Source of the DNA: an uncultured Sphaerochaeta sp.
Lineage (GTDB): Bacteria > Spirochaetota > Spirochaetia > Sphaerochaetales > Sphaerochaetaceae
Direction: 5' to 3'
Assembly: GCF_963677075.1 (NCBI RefSeq)
Contig: NZ_OY781873.1
Coordinates: forward strand, 2,629,715-2,693,714
DNA: 64,000 nucleotides
In this document: piece after piece, positions 53,388-61,933 of the stretch
Position numbering within the stretch: position 1 is the first letter of the stretch
Layout: every line of letters begins with the position of its first letter
Made by a program: the position numbers and the translations under genes
The notes under the pieces: model-generated
The model's database searches: none
The model's input: the letters and a program-made list of their open reading frames with translations, nothing else
Told to the model about the DNA's origin: nothing

Positions 53388-54008
53388 CTATGAAAGGAGT
53401 TTCAGGTAGTCTTCTTCTACCTTTGCCCAATCAAGGACATTCCAAATTGCGTTCAGGTAGTCTGCCCTAAGATTCTTGTATTTCAAGTAGTATGCATGCT
53501 CCCAAACATCGATACCAAGAATGGGCACCCCACCCTTCTTGTCCATCAAGGGTGTATCCTGGTTCGGGGCATTTACCACTTCCAGGGATCCGTCAGAATG
53601 TGCAACAAGAAATGCCCAGCCTGAACCAAATCTTCCTGCTGCCTGACTGTTCAGTGTTTCTTTTAAAGCATCAAGGCTTCCAAAATCTTTCTTGATTCTA
53701 TCGAGTAATGACCCTTTAGGCGCATGAGCGGCAGATGGACTGAGAATTGAGAAATAGAGATTATGATTTGCATAACCTCCCCCATTATTTCTCACAGCGG
53801 TTCTGAGCTTCTCGTCGGAGATAGAATCGAGGTTCTTGAGTATGTCTTCAATGGAGCGATCTTTCAGGCTTGGATCCTTCTCTACCGCAGCATTAAGATT
53901 CTTTGTATATCCAGCATGGTGTTTCGTGTAGTGGGTCACCATGGTTAATTCATCGATATGCGGTTCCAACGCATCAAAACCGTAGGAAAGTTCAACTTGC
54001 TTAAACAT
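53388..54008 (-). CDS. sod: Superoxide dismutase, Mn-type residues
   Basis: A 206-residue Fe/Mn superoxide dismutase that dismutates superoxide in the cytoplasm. Metal ligands are visible as His26 (TMVTHYTKHH), His82 (GGYANHNLYF), and Asp and His in GIDVWEHAYYL. Gly77-Gly78 and the Gln of NQDTPL are the residues associated with Mn rather than Fe enzymes. AGGAGG precedes the ATG by 6 nt. It is monocistronic, with a promoter and an untranslated hairpin upstream. With the desulfoferrodoxin, this gives the organism two superoxide defences. Confidence 0.94.
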   Translation of the reverse strand: MFKQVELSYGFDALEPHIDELTMVTHYTKHHAGYTKNLNAAVEKDPSLKDRSIEDILKNLDSISDEKLRTAVRNNGGGYANHNLYFSILSPSAAHAPKGSLLDRIKKDFGSLDALKETLNSQAAGRFGSGWAFLVAHSDGSLEVVNAPNQDTPLMDKKGGVPILGIDVWEHAYYLKYKNLRADYLNAIWNVLDWAKVEEDYLKLLS

Positions 54009-54064
54009 GAAATACCTCCTATGTATCGTATGTCTATTTCCTAGTCTTTAACTAGGTATTAGTA

Positions 54065-54093
54065 AGTATACATAGAATTTACCCATTAGGCAA
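54065..54093 (-). promoter_or_regulatory. Promoter of the superoxide dismutase gene
   Basis: On the minus strand TTGCCT, 17 nt, TATACT. A CCTAGT/ACTAGG hairpin (54040-54056) lies in the leader between the promoter and the AGGAGG. Confidence 0.65.
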
Positions 54094-54216
54094 GTCAAAA
54101 TACAATGGAACACGATTATATTTCACGCATTAAACAATTTTTTCCAACCATCTTTACCTTTTTTTATTTTTGCGTTACTGTTTGCTCGTTTCAGGGACGT
54201 AAGACCTGTAAGCGAT

Positions 54217-54290
<74 letters not shown>

Positions 54291-54303
54291 AAATACCTTT
54301 ACT

Positions 54304-54330
54304 ACCGACCACGAACTGGTCGGTATTTTT
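54304..54330 (+). terminator. Terminator of tRNA-Arg
   Basis: Perfect 8-bp stem ACCGACCA/TGGTCGGT followed by ATTTTTG. Confidence 0.9.
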
Positions 54331-54464
54331 GTGTTCATCACGTAAGACATACCTTAGGGTGATCTAAGATTTTCTCTTTGCTTGAAAATACTTGAAATAA
54401 GAAATTGTTTGTTTCGGCACCCTTGACGAGTAACCAATGCTCATCTACGCTTATGACACAAGCA

Positions 54465-54490
54465 CCTCAATCATAGGACGGTGATTGAGG
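54465..54490 (+). promoter_or_regulatory. Hairpin before the 63-codon gene
   Basis: CCTCAATCA/TGATTGAGG, 9 bp with an 8-nt loop, ends 4 nt before the AGGAGGAG of the small gene. It may protect or regulate that mRNA. Confidence 0.5.
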
Positions 54491-54506
54491 CCTTAGGAGG
54501 AGTTGT

Positions 54507-54698
54507 ATGCTGGGCTACGATTTGCGCGTACAAACCACTTTCAGGTTTGATTATTGCAGAGTCTTCGATCCACCGAAGGAACATGAGCTTTTGCGTTTCT
54601 CTCGGCTCATCTGGTATGGCTATGATGAAGAAGGCCCAGCAGTCTACAGAAAAGACCCCAGAACTGGTGAGGTCGTTCGGATAGATTTCCAGCGTTAA
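54507..54698 (+). CDS. Small hypothetical protein (63 residues)
   Basis: A short ORF with an excellent ribosome binding site (AGGAGGAG, 5 nt before ATG). The peptide has plausible composition, ending RKDPRTGEVVRIDFQR, with aromatic residues in the middle and no signal peptide. No family recognised. It lies alone between tRNA-Arg and potA, just behind a 9-bp hairpin. The overlapping 67-codon ORF in another frame and the antisense ORF have no comparable site. Confidence 0.55.
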   Translation: MLGYDLRVQTTFRFDYCRVFDPPKEHELLRFSRLIWYGYDEEGPAVYRKDPRTGEVVRIDFQR

Positions 54699-54759
54699 GC
54701 ACTCTCTTTCCATTGAGGTATGAATATACAAATTCATTGAAATTTTATCGGATGAATGC

Positions 54760-54788
54760 TTGACAGTGGGGGGTAAATATTCGATATT
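54760..54788 (+). promoter_or_regulatory. Putative promoter of potABC
   Basis: TTGACA, 17 nt, GATATT, about 80 bp before the potA start. Confidence 0.55.
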
Positions 54789-54866
54789 CGCATTACCATC
54801 GTGAAGGCTCCAAAACACCTCTTTTGGAAATTCTATGCCTGAAACGAGTGGAGGAAATGGAAAAGA

Positions 54867-55997
54867 TTGAAAGGTGTTGAAGTAACTGCTCAACGGGTAT
54901 CCCGTTCCTATGGTGATTTCAAGGCTCTTGATGATGTAAGCGTACAAATCAAGAGGGGAGAATTCTTCTCGCTGTTGGGTCCTTCTGGTTGTGGCAAGAC
55001 CACACTGCTGAGGATTATCGCTGGATTCGATTATCCGGACTCGGGAAGCGTTGCCTTCGACAACAAGGACATCCTCCCCCTCCCCCCTGAGAAACGTCAG
55101 GCAAATACCGTCTTCCAGACCTATGCATTGTTCCCCCATCTCACTGTCTATGAGAATATTGCATTCCCGTTGCGACTTCGTCGTACCGACAAGGCGACTG
55201 TTGAACAGAAAGTCAAGGAATATGTAAAGCTGGTACAACTGGAAGAACATCTTTACAAGAAACCTTCCATGCTCAGTGGAGGACAAAAACAACGCGTGGC
55301 CATCGCACGTGCCCTGATCAATGAACCTGCGGTACTCCTGCTTGATGAACCACTCTCTGCCCTGGATGCAAAACTGAGACAGAACCTGTTGGTGGAACTC
55401 GACCTCATCCATGATAAGGTCGGCATCACATTCATCTATGTAACCCACGACCAGAGTGAAGCCCTCTCTGTCTCTGATCGCATTGCCGTCATGAACAAGG
55501 GCAAGGTATTACAGATAGGAACCCCCTATGAAATCTATGAGGCTCCTGCAACCAGATTTGTTGCCAGCTTCATCGGAGAGACAAACATATTCCCTTGTAC
55601 CGTACGCTCCTGTGAGCCACAGGGAGAGGAGTACCTCCTGCGTGTTGAGGTCCCCCAACTGCAAGGTGAAGTATATGTAACTGATTCCCAAGCCCAGGAA
55701 GTTGGCTCTTCGCTCGACTTTACCGTCCGTCCAGAGAAAATCAGGATTTCGCCCAATCCTCCACGAAGCAATAGTGCTACCATGAACACCTTCAAGGGAA
55801 TTGTGGAAGAACCCATCTATTCAGGATTCCAATCGAAGTTCTTTGTAAAATTGGAGAAGGAACCTGGCACACTGGTGAAAGTATTCAAGCAGCACACAGT
55901 ATTCTTGGAAGAAGGCCCTGAGATCCAGTGGAAAGATACGGTCTATGTGAGCTGGAGTGCAAACGACGGCTACCTGGTGAAGGATACAGAGCAATGA
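54867..55997 (+). CDS. potA: Spermidine/putrescine-type ABC transporter ATP-binding protein PotA
   Basis: A 376-residue ATPase of a polyamine-type importer. Walker A is LGPSGCGKTT (about residues 37-46), the Q-loop TVFQTYALFPH, the signature LSGGQKQR, Walker B VLLLDEPLSALD, and the H-loop VTHDQSEA. The carboxy third is the TOBE regulatory domain (VRPEKIRISPN). The start seems to be TTG at 54867, with GGAGG further upstream than ideal (12 nt); an overlapping ATG at 54857 is out of frame and closes after 7 codons. It is coupled to potB by ATGA. Confidence 0.9.
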   Translation: MKGVEVTAQRVSRSYGDFKALDDVSVQIKRGEFFSLLGPSGCGKTTLLRIIAGFDYPDSGSVAFDNKDILPLPPEKRQANTVFQTYALFPHLTVYENIAFPLRLRRTDKATVEQKVKEYVKLVQLEEHLYKKPSMLSGGQKQRVAIARALINEPAVLLLDEPLSALDAKLRQNLLVELDLIHDKVGITFIYVTHDQSEALSVSDRIAVMNKGKVLQIGTPYEIYEAPATRFVASFIGETNIFPCTVRSCEPQGEEYLLRVEVPQLQGEVYVTDSQAQEVGSSLDFTVRPEKIRISPNPPRSNSATMNTFKGIVEEPIYSGFQSKFFVKLEKEPGTLVKVFKQHTVFLEEGPEIQWKDTVYVSWSANDGYLVKDTEQ

Positions 55998-56920
55998 AAC
56001 GAATTCTCAAACCAAGGGAACGGGAGCGATTGCTAGGAACGCTCTATAGCGCTCCCATGGGGCTCTGGTTCACACTATTCTTCACAATTCCCATCAGTAT
56101 CATCATCCTCTACAGTTTCCTCAAGCGAGGTCTCTATGGAGGTGTTGAGTGGGAGTTCTCCCTCTCTGCCTACCAGCAGATGTTCAACCCAAGCTTTGCC
56201 AAGGTACTGCTCAGGACAGTGTGGATCAGTGTAGTCTCAACATTGCTCTGTCTTCTCATTGCCCTACCCTGTGGCTATGCGATGGCAAAAAGCAAGCATC
56301 AGACCTTCCTCCTGTTCTTGATCATCATACCCTTCTGGACCAACTCCCTGATCCGCATCTATGCCTGGATCTCCATACTATCGAGTGAAGGATTTCTCAA
56401 CTCGCTTCTGAAGAACCTTGGGCTGATCGACCAGAGCCTCTCCCTGATTTACAACAACCAGGCAGTCATTGTTGTCCTGATCTACATGTATCTCCCCTTT
56501 GCGATTCTTCCGCTCTTCACGACCATAGACAAGTTCGACTTTGCCTTGCTCGATGCAGCCAGGGACCTGGGTGCAACCAAGCTGGAGTCGATCATCAAGG
56601 TCATGATTCCCAATATCAAGAGCGGAGTGAGTACTGCCTTCATTTTCACCTTCATTCCTATCTTTGGTGCCTACACCGTACCACTCCTGGTTGGCGGCAA
56701 GGACTCCACCATGATCGGAAATATCATCGTCGACCAAGTCTCCAAGACCAGGAACTGGCCTCTTGCCTCTGCCTTCTCCATGGTACTGACCCTAATCTCC
56801 CTCATCGGAGTATTCTGGATGCTGTACAGCGGAAAGAGAGAGCTACACCAGAAAAAGAGCAATCAACAGGCACTCGAGCAGAATATCAAGCTGCACCACA
56901 GCTCACGGGGGAAGAGATGA
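55994..56920 (+). CDS. potB: Polyamine-type ABC transporter permease PotB
   Basis: A 308-residue permease with about six helices and the cytoplasmic EAA-type loop DAARDLGATKLESIIKVMIP. It follows potA with an ATGA overlap, which fixes the start at 55994 although the ORF is open further upstream. With PotC it forms the membrane channel of the importer for putrescine/spermidine or a related cation; the family name rests on overall similarity and gene order. Confidence 0.88.
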   Translation: MKRILKPRERERLLGTLYSAPMGLWFTLFFTIPISIIILYSFLKRGLYGGVEWEFSLSAYQQMFNPSFAKVLLRTVWISVVSTLLCLLIALPCGYAMAKSKHQTFLLFLIIIPFWTNSLIRIYAWISILSSEGFLNSLLKNLGLIDQSLSLIYNNQAVIVVLIYMYLPFAILPLFTTIDKFDFALLDAARDLGATKLESIIKVMIPNIKSGVSTAFIFTFIPIFGAYTVPLLVGGKDSTMIGNIIVDQVSKTRNWPLASAFSMVLTLISLIGVFWMLYSGKRELHQKKSNQQALEQNIKLHHSSRGKR

Positions 56921-57720
56921 GCCATCAGAGAAATACCTCCAGAACCAGCTTTTCCTTCTCCTATACCGTGCTTTCCTTGGTCATAGTATTCCTTTTCATC
57001 CCTCTGTTTGTCGTGGTCTTTTTCTCCTTCAACAGCGTAAAGGGAATGCAGTGGGAGAGTGCAAGCCTTATCTGGTACAAGACACTTATCTATGAAAGCC
57101 CATCACTTTGGGCTGCATTCAGAAATAGTCTTATCATTGCACTCACGAGCTCCATATCTGCCACCGTACTGGGAAGCCTGGCAGCGATCGGCATCAAATG
57201 GTACCGATTCAAGGGAAGAAGCTACATTACCACGGTAAGCTATCTTCCCATGGTCCTCCCCGAGGTAATCATCGGTATCTCCATGTTGATCTTCTTCTCT
57301 GCGGTGAAGATTCGTCTCGGACTGTTTACCATATTTGTAGCACATACCACCTTCAATCTACCCTTTGTGTTCATGTTGGTAAGTGCACGCTTGGATGAGT
57401 TTGACTACTCAACCCTGGAGGCTGCACGTGACTTGGGAGCCAATGAGCGGCAGACCCTGCTCAAGGTCATCATCCCCTCCATCATACCTGCAGTACTTTC
57501 AGGATTCCTGATGTGCATAACCATGTCACTTGAGGACTTTGTTATCACCTTCTTTGTCTCGGGTCCTGGTTCAGGGACATTACCCCTGTATGTCTACTCG
57601 ATGATCCGCTATGGTGTATCCCCGGTGATAAATGCACTCACCTTTGTCATGATTTTGGGCACTATGGTGATTGCATTCTTCTTCAGAAGGTTCCTCAAGA
57701 CAGTGGCTGCCAGCAGTTAG
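56917..57720 (+). CDS. potC: Polyamine-type ABC transporter permease PotC
   Basis: A 267-residue permease with about six helices and the EAA loop EAARDLGANERQTLLKVIIPSIIP. Translationally coupled to potB by an ATGA overlap. A PotD-like binding-protein gene would normally follow, but the next gene is a sodium symporter, so the binding protein must be encoded elsewhere. A small GCCTCT/AGAGGC hairpin lies after the stop without a T-run. Confidence 0.88.
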   Translation: MSHQRNTSRTSFSFSYTVLSLVIVFLFIPLFVVVFFSFNSVKGMQWESASLIWYKTLIYESPSLWAAFRNSLIIALTSSISATVLGSLAAIGIKWYRFKGRSYITTVSYLPMVLPEVIIGISMLIFFSAVKIRLGLFTIFVAHTTFNLPFVFMLVSARLDEFDYSTLEAARDLGANERQTLLKVIIPSIIPAVLSGFLMCITMSLEDFVITFFVSGPGSGTLPLYVYSMIRYGVSPVINALTFVMILGTMVIAFFFRRFLKTVAASS

Positions 57721-57886
57721 CTGGCGCCTCTGTCTCATTGCATAGAGGCAAAAAATTCAATTCATACGCCAAATTTATGCATATTTATGCATTTTTTTTG
57801 CAGTATATCTTCCATTACCCTTGTCACCCTCTTTTTCAACAGGTATTCTGGACCAACATGTATTAAATGTTGGGAGAATGGTGATC

Positions 57887-59383
57887 ATGAACAGTTATCA
57901 GCTCATTACTGCCTTGGCTTTTGCACTCTATCTGGGGCTTATGCTAACAATCGGGTTTTTCACATTCAGAAAAACAAAATCCACCAGTGACTACTTTCTT
58001 GGTGGCCGTTCAATCGGTCCATGGTTCACAGCACTCAGTGCTGAGGCAAGTGATATGTCTGGCTGGTTGCTTATGGGTCTTCCAGGCCTTGCCTACTTCA
58101 CTGGGCTCCAGGAAGCATTCTGGACCGCAGTTGGATTGCTGGTAGGTACATACCTCAACTGGTTGTTGGTGGCAAAGAGAATGAGAAAATACTCCATTCA
58201 CGCAAAGGATTCCATCACCATTCCAGAATTTCTCACCAACCGTTTCCATGATAAGAGCAAGCTCTTGCAAACCATCAGCTCGATCATCATCTTGGTGTTC
58301 TTCATTGTCTATACAGCAAGTGGATTTCTTGCCTCTGCAAAACTGTTCACCGCTGTATTCGGTATGAATTACTATGCCGCCCTCATCTTGGGCGTACTGG
58401 TCATCCTTGGATACACGCTCCTCGGTGGATACCTGGCTGTGGTAGCAACTGACTTCCTGCAGGGAACCCTGATGTTCTTTGCCTTGGTGATGACCGGCGT
58501 AATTGCAGTGTTTGCAATCGGGGGACCAGTCCATACCTTCGAACAGCTCAGCCAGTTCGGCCAGCACTTCATCAACCCATTTGTTACACCACCAGGAACC
58601 AGCTATGGGTTCCTTCAGATCCTCAGTGCGCTTGCCTGGGGCCTCGGTTATTTCGGTATGCCGCATATCCTCATCCGCTTTATGTCCATCAGAAGCAACC
58701 ATGAGGTCAAGACGAGCCGAAGAATTGCCATGGTCTGGGTTGTTATTGCCATGGCAGCAGCATTACTCGTTGGTGTGGTAGGCAAAATCTTCCTTCTGCC
58801 CACCACCTTTGACTCCCAGAGTGCAGCAGAGGCTGTGTTCATTGTCAGCATGCAGAAAATATTCCCAACCTTCATTGCAGGGTTCTTTCTCTGTGCAATT
58901 CTAGCAGCAAGCATGAGTACCGCCGATAGTCAGCTCCTGGTAGCCTCTTCAGCATTCTCAAAGGATGTCTATAAGGCAGTACTCAGGAAAGATGCCTCTG
59001 ACAAGGAGACCTTGTTGGTCAGCAGACTCACTGTCGTTGCTATCACCATCATTGCCATCTTCCTGGCAATGGATCCCAATTCCTCAATCTTCGACGTGGT
59101 GAGCTATGCATGGGCAGGATTCGGAGCGACCTTTGGCCCGGTCATCCTCGCTTCTCTCTTCTGGAGACGTGCCAGCAGGAATGGAGCTGTCGCAGCCATG
59201 CTTGGTGGTGGTATTACCGTCGTGGTATGGAAGCAACTTTCAGGAGGCATATTCGATGTCTATGAGTTGCTCCCTGGTTTCATTATCGCTTCCCTCTGTA
59301 TGGTTGTATTCAGCCTGCTTGAGAAGCATCCCGATGAAGAGGTATTCAAGGAGTTCGATGCCTTCATGGCAACAGAAGATTAA
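57887..59383 (+). CDS. putP: Sodium/proline-type symporter (SSS family)
   Basis: A 498-residue membrane protein with about thirteen helices of the sodium:solute symporter family. PutP-like features are SDYFLGGRSIGPWFTALSAEASDMSGWLLMGLPG (quoted in part), the Na+-site serines SASMSTADSQLLVASS and a GWGLGYFGMPHI segment. Proline is the likely substrate, with Na+. Start: ATG at 57887 (MNSYQLITALAF) with GGGAG 10 nt upstream; an in-frame ATG at 57878 is the alternative. It ends at a strong terminator. Confidence 0.85.
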   Translation: MNSYQLITALAFALYLGLMLTIGFFTFRKTKSTSDYFLGGRSIGPWFTALSAEASDMSGWLLMGLPGLAYFTGLQEAFWTAVGLLVGTYLNWLLVAKRMRKYSIHAKDSITIPEFLTNRFHDKSKLLQTISSIIILVFFIVYTASGFLASAKLFTAVFGMNYYAALILGVLVILGYTLLGGYLAVVATDFLQGTLMFFALVMTGVIAVFAIGGPVHTFEQLSQFGQHFINPFVTPPGTSYGFLQILSALAWGLGYFGMPHILIRFMSIRSNHEVKTSRRIAMVWVVIAMAAALLVGVVGKIFLLPTTFDSQSAAEAVFIVSMQKIFPTFIAGFFLCAILAASMSTADSQLLVASSAFSKDVYKAVLRKDASDKETLLVSRLTVVAITIIAIFLAMDPNSSIFDVVSYAWAGFGATFGPVILASLFWRRASRNGAVAAMLGGGITVVVWKQLSGGIFDVYELLPGFIIASLCMVVFSLLEKHPDEEVFKEFDAFMATED

Positions 59384-59391
59384 GATGCAGG

Positions 59392-59415
59392 ACCGGGGGG
59401 ACTCCCCCCGGTTTT
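59392..59415 (+). terminator. Terminator of the putP gene
   Basis: ACCGGGGGG, ACT loop, CCCCCCGGT, then TTTTC: a 9-bp GC-rich stem. Confidence 0.9.
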
Positions 59416-59447
59416 CTTACGTCTTACAGATACTTGTATTTAACCAC

Positions 59448-59476
59448 TTGACCGCATCTCCAAGTTTCCCTATACT
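59448..59476 (+). promoter_or_regulatory. Promoter of the met leader/metY operon
   Basis: TTGACC, 17 nt, TATACT, the best sigma-70 type promoter in this part of the window. Transcription should start about 59483, giving a leader of roughly 240 nt before metY. Confidence 0.75.
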
Positions 59477-59527
59477 TGCTCCAATCCCTAGCCATTCGGT
59501 AGGTAATTTCTTGAAGGAGGCACATCA

Positions 59528-59587
59528 ATGATGCAAAGCATGCAAGACAGTATTGAATCTGACATGTGCCAAAACGCACTCGCCTAA
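59528..59587 (+). CDS. Met/Cys-rich 19-codon leader peptide ORF
   Basis: ATG at 59528 follows GGAGG by 7 nt and reads MMQSMQDSIESDMCQNALA, then TAA. Four Met and one Cys in 19 codons, just upstream of O-acetylhomoserine sulfhydrylase and homoserine acyltransferase genes, is what a ribosome-mediated control peptide for methionine/cysteine supply would look like. It is placed about 45 nt after the promoter start site. This is read from sequence; regulation is inferred. Confidence 0.6.
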   Translation: MMQSMQDSIESDMCQNALA

Positions 59588-59605
59588 GACCTTCAAGGAA
59601 TCATC

Positions 59606-59665
59606 ATGAAACATGCAAAACATCCACGTTGTGGGTCGGTAACCGACCACATGCGAGGCTTCTGA
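59606..59665 (+). CDS. Second short leader ORF (19 codons)
   Basis: ATG at 59606 follows AAGGA by 6 nt, 18 nt after the first leader ORF stops, and reads MKHAKHPRCGSVTDHMRGF, then TGA. It spans the first of the alternative hairpins, so ribosome movement through it would open that hairpin. It may be a real second control peptide, or only RNA structure that happens to be open. Confidence 0.45.
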   Translation: MKHAKHPRCGSVTDHMRGF

Positions 59666-59697
59666 ACAGTATCCCACAGACCCGGCGTAGCCAGGTC
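59630..59697 (+). promoter_or_regulatory. Mutually exclusive hairpins in the metY leader
   Basis: TGTGGGTCGG (59630-59639) pairs with CCGACCACA (59643-59651) with one bulged G. The same TGTGGG can instead pair with CCCACA (59673-59678), or its GGGTC with GACCC (59679-59683). A third hairpin GACC-GGC/GCC-GGTC spans 59679-59697. No long U-run follows, so control may be of translation or of a Rho-type terminator rather than an intrinsic terminator. No known riboswitch core was matched. Confidence 0.55.
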
Positions 59698-59723
59698 CCT
59701 ATCATTTCATTCAGGAGCAACCC

Positions 59724-61025
59724 ATGAAAAACAATAATACCTACCACTTTGAAACCCTAGCCCTGCATGCAGGACAAGAACAAGCAGACAGTGCAACCGG
59801 ATCCCGCGCAGTACCCATCTACCAGACCACCAGCTATGTCTTTGACAGCTGCGATGACGCTGAATCCCTTTTCAACCTCTCCAAGGCTGGGAACATCTAC
59901 ACAAGGCTTGGAAACCCAACCCAGGAAGTATTTGAGAATCGAATGGCCCAACTTGAGGGCGGTGTTGGGGCTCTGGCTGTTGCCAGCGGGTCTGCTGCCA
60001 TCACGCTCTCCATACTCAACCTTGCAAAAAACCAGGACCATATCGTTTCAGCGAAGACCATCTACGGAGGAACCTACAACCTGTTTGCTCATACGCTCCC
60101 TGAGTGGGGTATCACGACCACCTTTGTTGATGCCACTAATATCGCAGACGTTGAGAAAGCTATCCAGGACAACACCAAGGCGCTGTTCGTTGAGTCCATC
60201 GGTAACCCGAATGCCACCCTCTGTGACCTCAAGGCTTTGGCCGACCTTGCCCATAGCCATAAGATCCCTCTAGTGGTAGACAACACCTTCGCAACCCCCT
60301 ACCTGCTTCGTCCCATCGAGCATGGTGCTGACATAGTTGTGCACTCTGCAACAAAGTTCATAGGTGGTCATGGGACAAGCCTGGGCGGGGTCATCATTGA
60401 CAGTGGGAATTTCGACTGGAAACAGAGTGCAAAATTCCCTCAAGTAACAGAACCAAACGACAGCTATCATGGATTGAGTTTCCTTGACGCAGCGGGAAAA
60501 GCAGCCTGGATTACCAAGGCACGTACCGTACTGCTCAGGGACACTGGACCGTGCATTGCTCCACTGAATGCATTCCTGTTCCTCCAGGGGCTGGAAACCC
60601 TTCCCCTACGTCTAGAGAGGCATGTCCAGAACACACTCAAGGTGGTCGAATTCCTCTCTGGCCATCCTTGCGTTGCAAGAGTACAGCATCCCAGTCTGGA
60701 AGATAACCCGTACCACACACTCTACAAGCACTACTTCCCTAAAGGTGGTATCTCTATTTTCACCTTTGATATCAAGGGAACAGGAGCGGATGCAAAGGCG
60801 TTCATTGACCGGTTGGAGATTTTCAGCCTACTTGCCAATGTAGCAGATGTAAAGTCACTGGTAATCCATCCTGGAACCACTACCCACTCCCAACTCACCA
60901 AGGAAGAGCTGGAGAGTCAGGGTATCTCAGAGACCACAGTACGGCTCTCGATTGGCTGTGAACATATCGATGACCTGCTTGCAGACCTGTCTCAGGCACT
61001 TGGGGAGGGTTCATCATGCCAGTGA
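59724..61025 (+). CDS. metY: O-acetylhomoserine aminocarboxypropyltransferase (sulfhydrylase)
   Basis: A 433-residue PLP enzyme of the Cys/Met metabolism family that makes homocysteine (or methionine) directly from O-acetylhomoserine and sulfide (or methanethiol). The PLP lysine is in VVHSATKFIGGHG, the phosphate-binding motif in ASGSAAIT, and YTRLGNPTQEVFE is a family mark. Its amino-terminal length (ETLALHAGQEQAD) fits MetY. CAGGAG lies 7 nt before the ATG. It shares 10 nt with metA downstream, so the two are made together behind the leader described upstream. Confidence 0.94.
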   Translation: MKNNNTYHFETLALHAGQEQADSATGSRAVPIYQTTSYVFDSCDDAESLFNLSKAGNIYTRLGNPTQEVFENRMAQLEGGVGALAVASGSAAITLSILNLAKNQDHIVSAKTIYGGTYNLFAHTLPEWGITTTFVDATNIADVEKAIQDNTKALFVESIGNPNATLCDLKALADLAHSHKIPLVVDNTFATPYLLRPIEHGADIVVHSATKFIGGHGTSLGGVIIDSGNFDWKQSAKFPQVTEPNDSYHGLSFLDAAGKAAWITKARTVLLRDTGPCIAPLNAFLFLQGLETLPLRLERHVQNTLKVVEFLSGHPCVARVQHPSLEDNPYHTLYKHYFPKGGISIFTFDIKGTGADAKAFIDRLEIFSLLANVADVKSLVIHPGTTTHSQLTKEELESQGISETTVRLSIGCEHIDDLLADLSQALGEGSSCQ

Positions 61026-61933
61026 CCATCCCAAAGGACCTCCCTGCCGCTGAGGTACTCAAACAGGAAAATATCTTTTTCATGACCGCTGAGAGGGCAA
61101 TCCACCAGGATATCCGCCCTCTCAAGGTCGCCATCCTCAACCTTATGCCCAACAAGATGAGGACAGAGGAGCAATTTCTCCGTCTTCTCGGTAATACTGC
61201 CCTGCAGGTGGAGATAACCTTCCTCACCACAGCAAGCTATAAAAGCAAACATACCCCTTCTTCCTACCTGAAGGCCTTCTACCAGACCTTTGACCATGTG
61301 AAGGAGGAGCACTTCGATGCTCTCATCATCACAGGGAGCCCTGTGGAGACCCTTGCATTCGAGGAAGTTGCCTACTGGCAGGAGCTGGAGACAATCCTCC
61401 GCTGGGCCGATAAGCATGTGTTTGCCTCATTGTTCGTGTGTTGGGCTGCGCAGGCAGCCCTCTACCACTACTATGGCATCGGGAAACAGGTGTTGGACCA
61501 GAAGCTCTCAGGCATCTACCGTCATACGGTACTGGAGAGGAATCATCCACTGGTACGTGGCTTTGATGACCAATTCTGGGCACCCCATTCCAGGCATACC
61601 ACGCTCGATGAGGAGAGCCTGGCAAAGCATAATGATATCCAGATCCTTGCAACCAGTGAGGAAGCAGGAGTCTATCTGGCGGCAAGCCAGAATGGGAGGC
61701 AGGTGTATGTCACTGGGCATAGTGAATATGACGAGAAAACTCTCCTTGATGAGTACACGAGAGACCGAAAGGCAGGGATCGATGCCCAGCTTCCGGTCAA
61801 CTACGTAAAAGGAGATGATCCTACCGGAGAAATTCAGGTTACCTGGAGAGGCCATGCAAACCTATTGTTCAGCAACTGGCTGAACTACCATGTTTACCAG
61901 AACACTCCCTATCACTTGGAGGAACTTGACTGA
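61016..61933 (+). CDS. metA: Homoserine O-acetyltransferase (MetA type, predicted acetyl specificity)
   Basis: A 305-residue homoserine acyltransferase of the MetA fold. The nucleophile is Cys in LFVCWAAQAAL; the His-Glu base is in YVTGHSEYD. The position that separates succinyl from acetyl enzymes is Glu in TGSPVETLAFEEVAYW, as in acetylating family members, which agrees with the neighbouring sulfhydrylase acting on O-acetylhomoserine. GGAGG precedes the ATG by 7 nt; the start is inside metY. The 3' end overlaps the convergent mtnP gene by 22 nt. Confidence 0.92.
   Translation: MPVTIPKDLPAAEVLKQENIFFMTAERAIHQDIRPLKVAILNLMPNKMRTEEQFLRLLGNTALQVEITFLTTASYKSKHTPSSYLKAFYQTFDHVKEEHFDALIITGSPVETLAFEEVAYWQELETILRWADKHVFASLFVCWAAQAALYHYYGIGKQVLDQKLSGIYRHTVLERNHPLVRGFDDQFWAPHSRHTTLDEESLAKHNDIQILATSEEAGVYLAASQNGRQVYVTGHSEYDEKTLLDEYTRDRKAGIDAQLPVNYVKGDDPTGEIQVTWRGHANLLFSNWLNYHVYQNTPYHLEELD

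Noticed and set aside
54471..55448. 325-codon minus-strand ORF opposite potA
   Set aside because: It mirrors the potA coding sequence on the other strand and shows no protein-like motif; potA has all ABC motifs.
57727..57747. Hairpin after potC as a terminator
   Set aside because: The stem is followed by an A-run, not a T-run, on the coding strand.
59588..59723. SAM-I, SAM-II, T-box or cobalamin riboswitch before metY
   Set aside because: Their conserved cores were not found in the leader by eye; the GCCAGG near 59690 is not enough for a B12 box. A covariance search could still change this.
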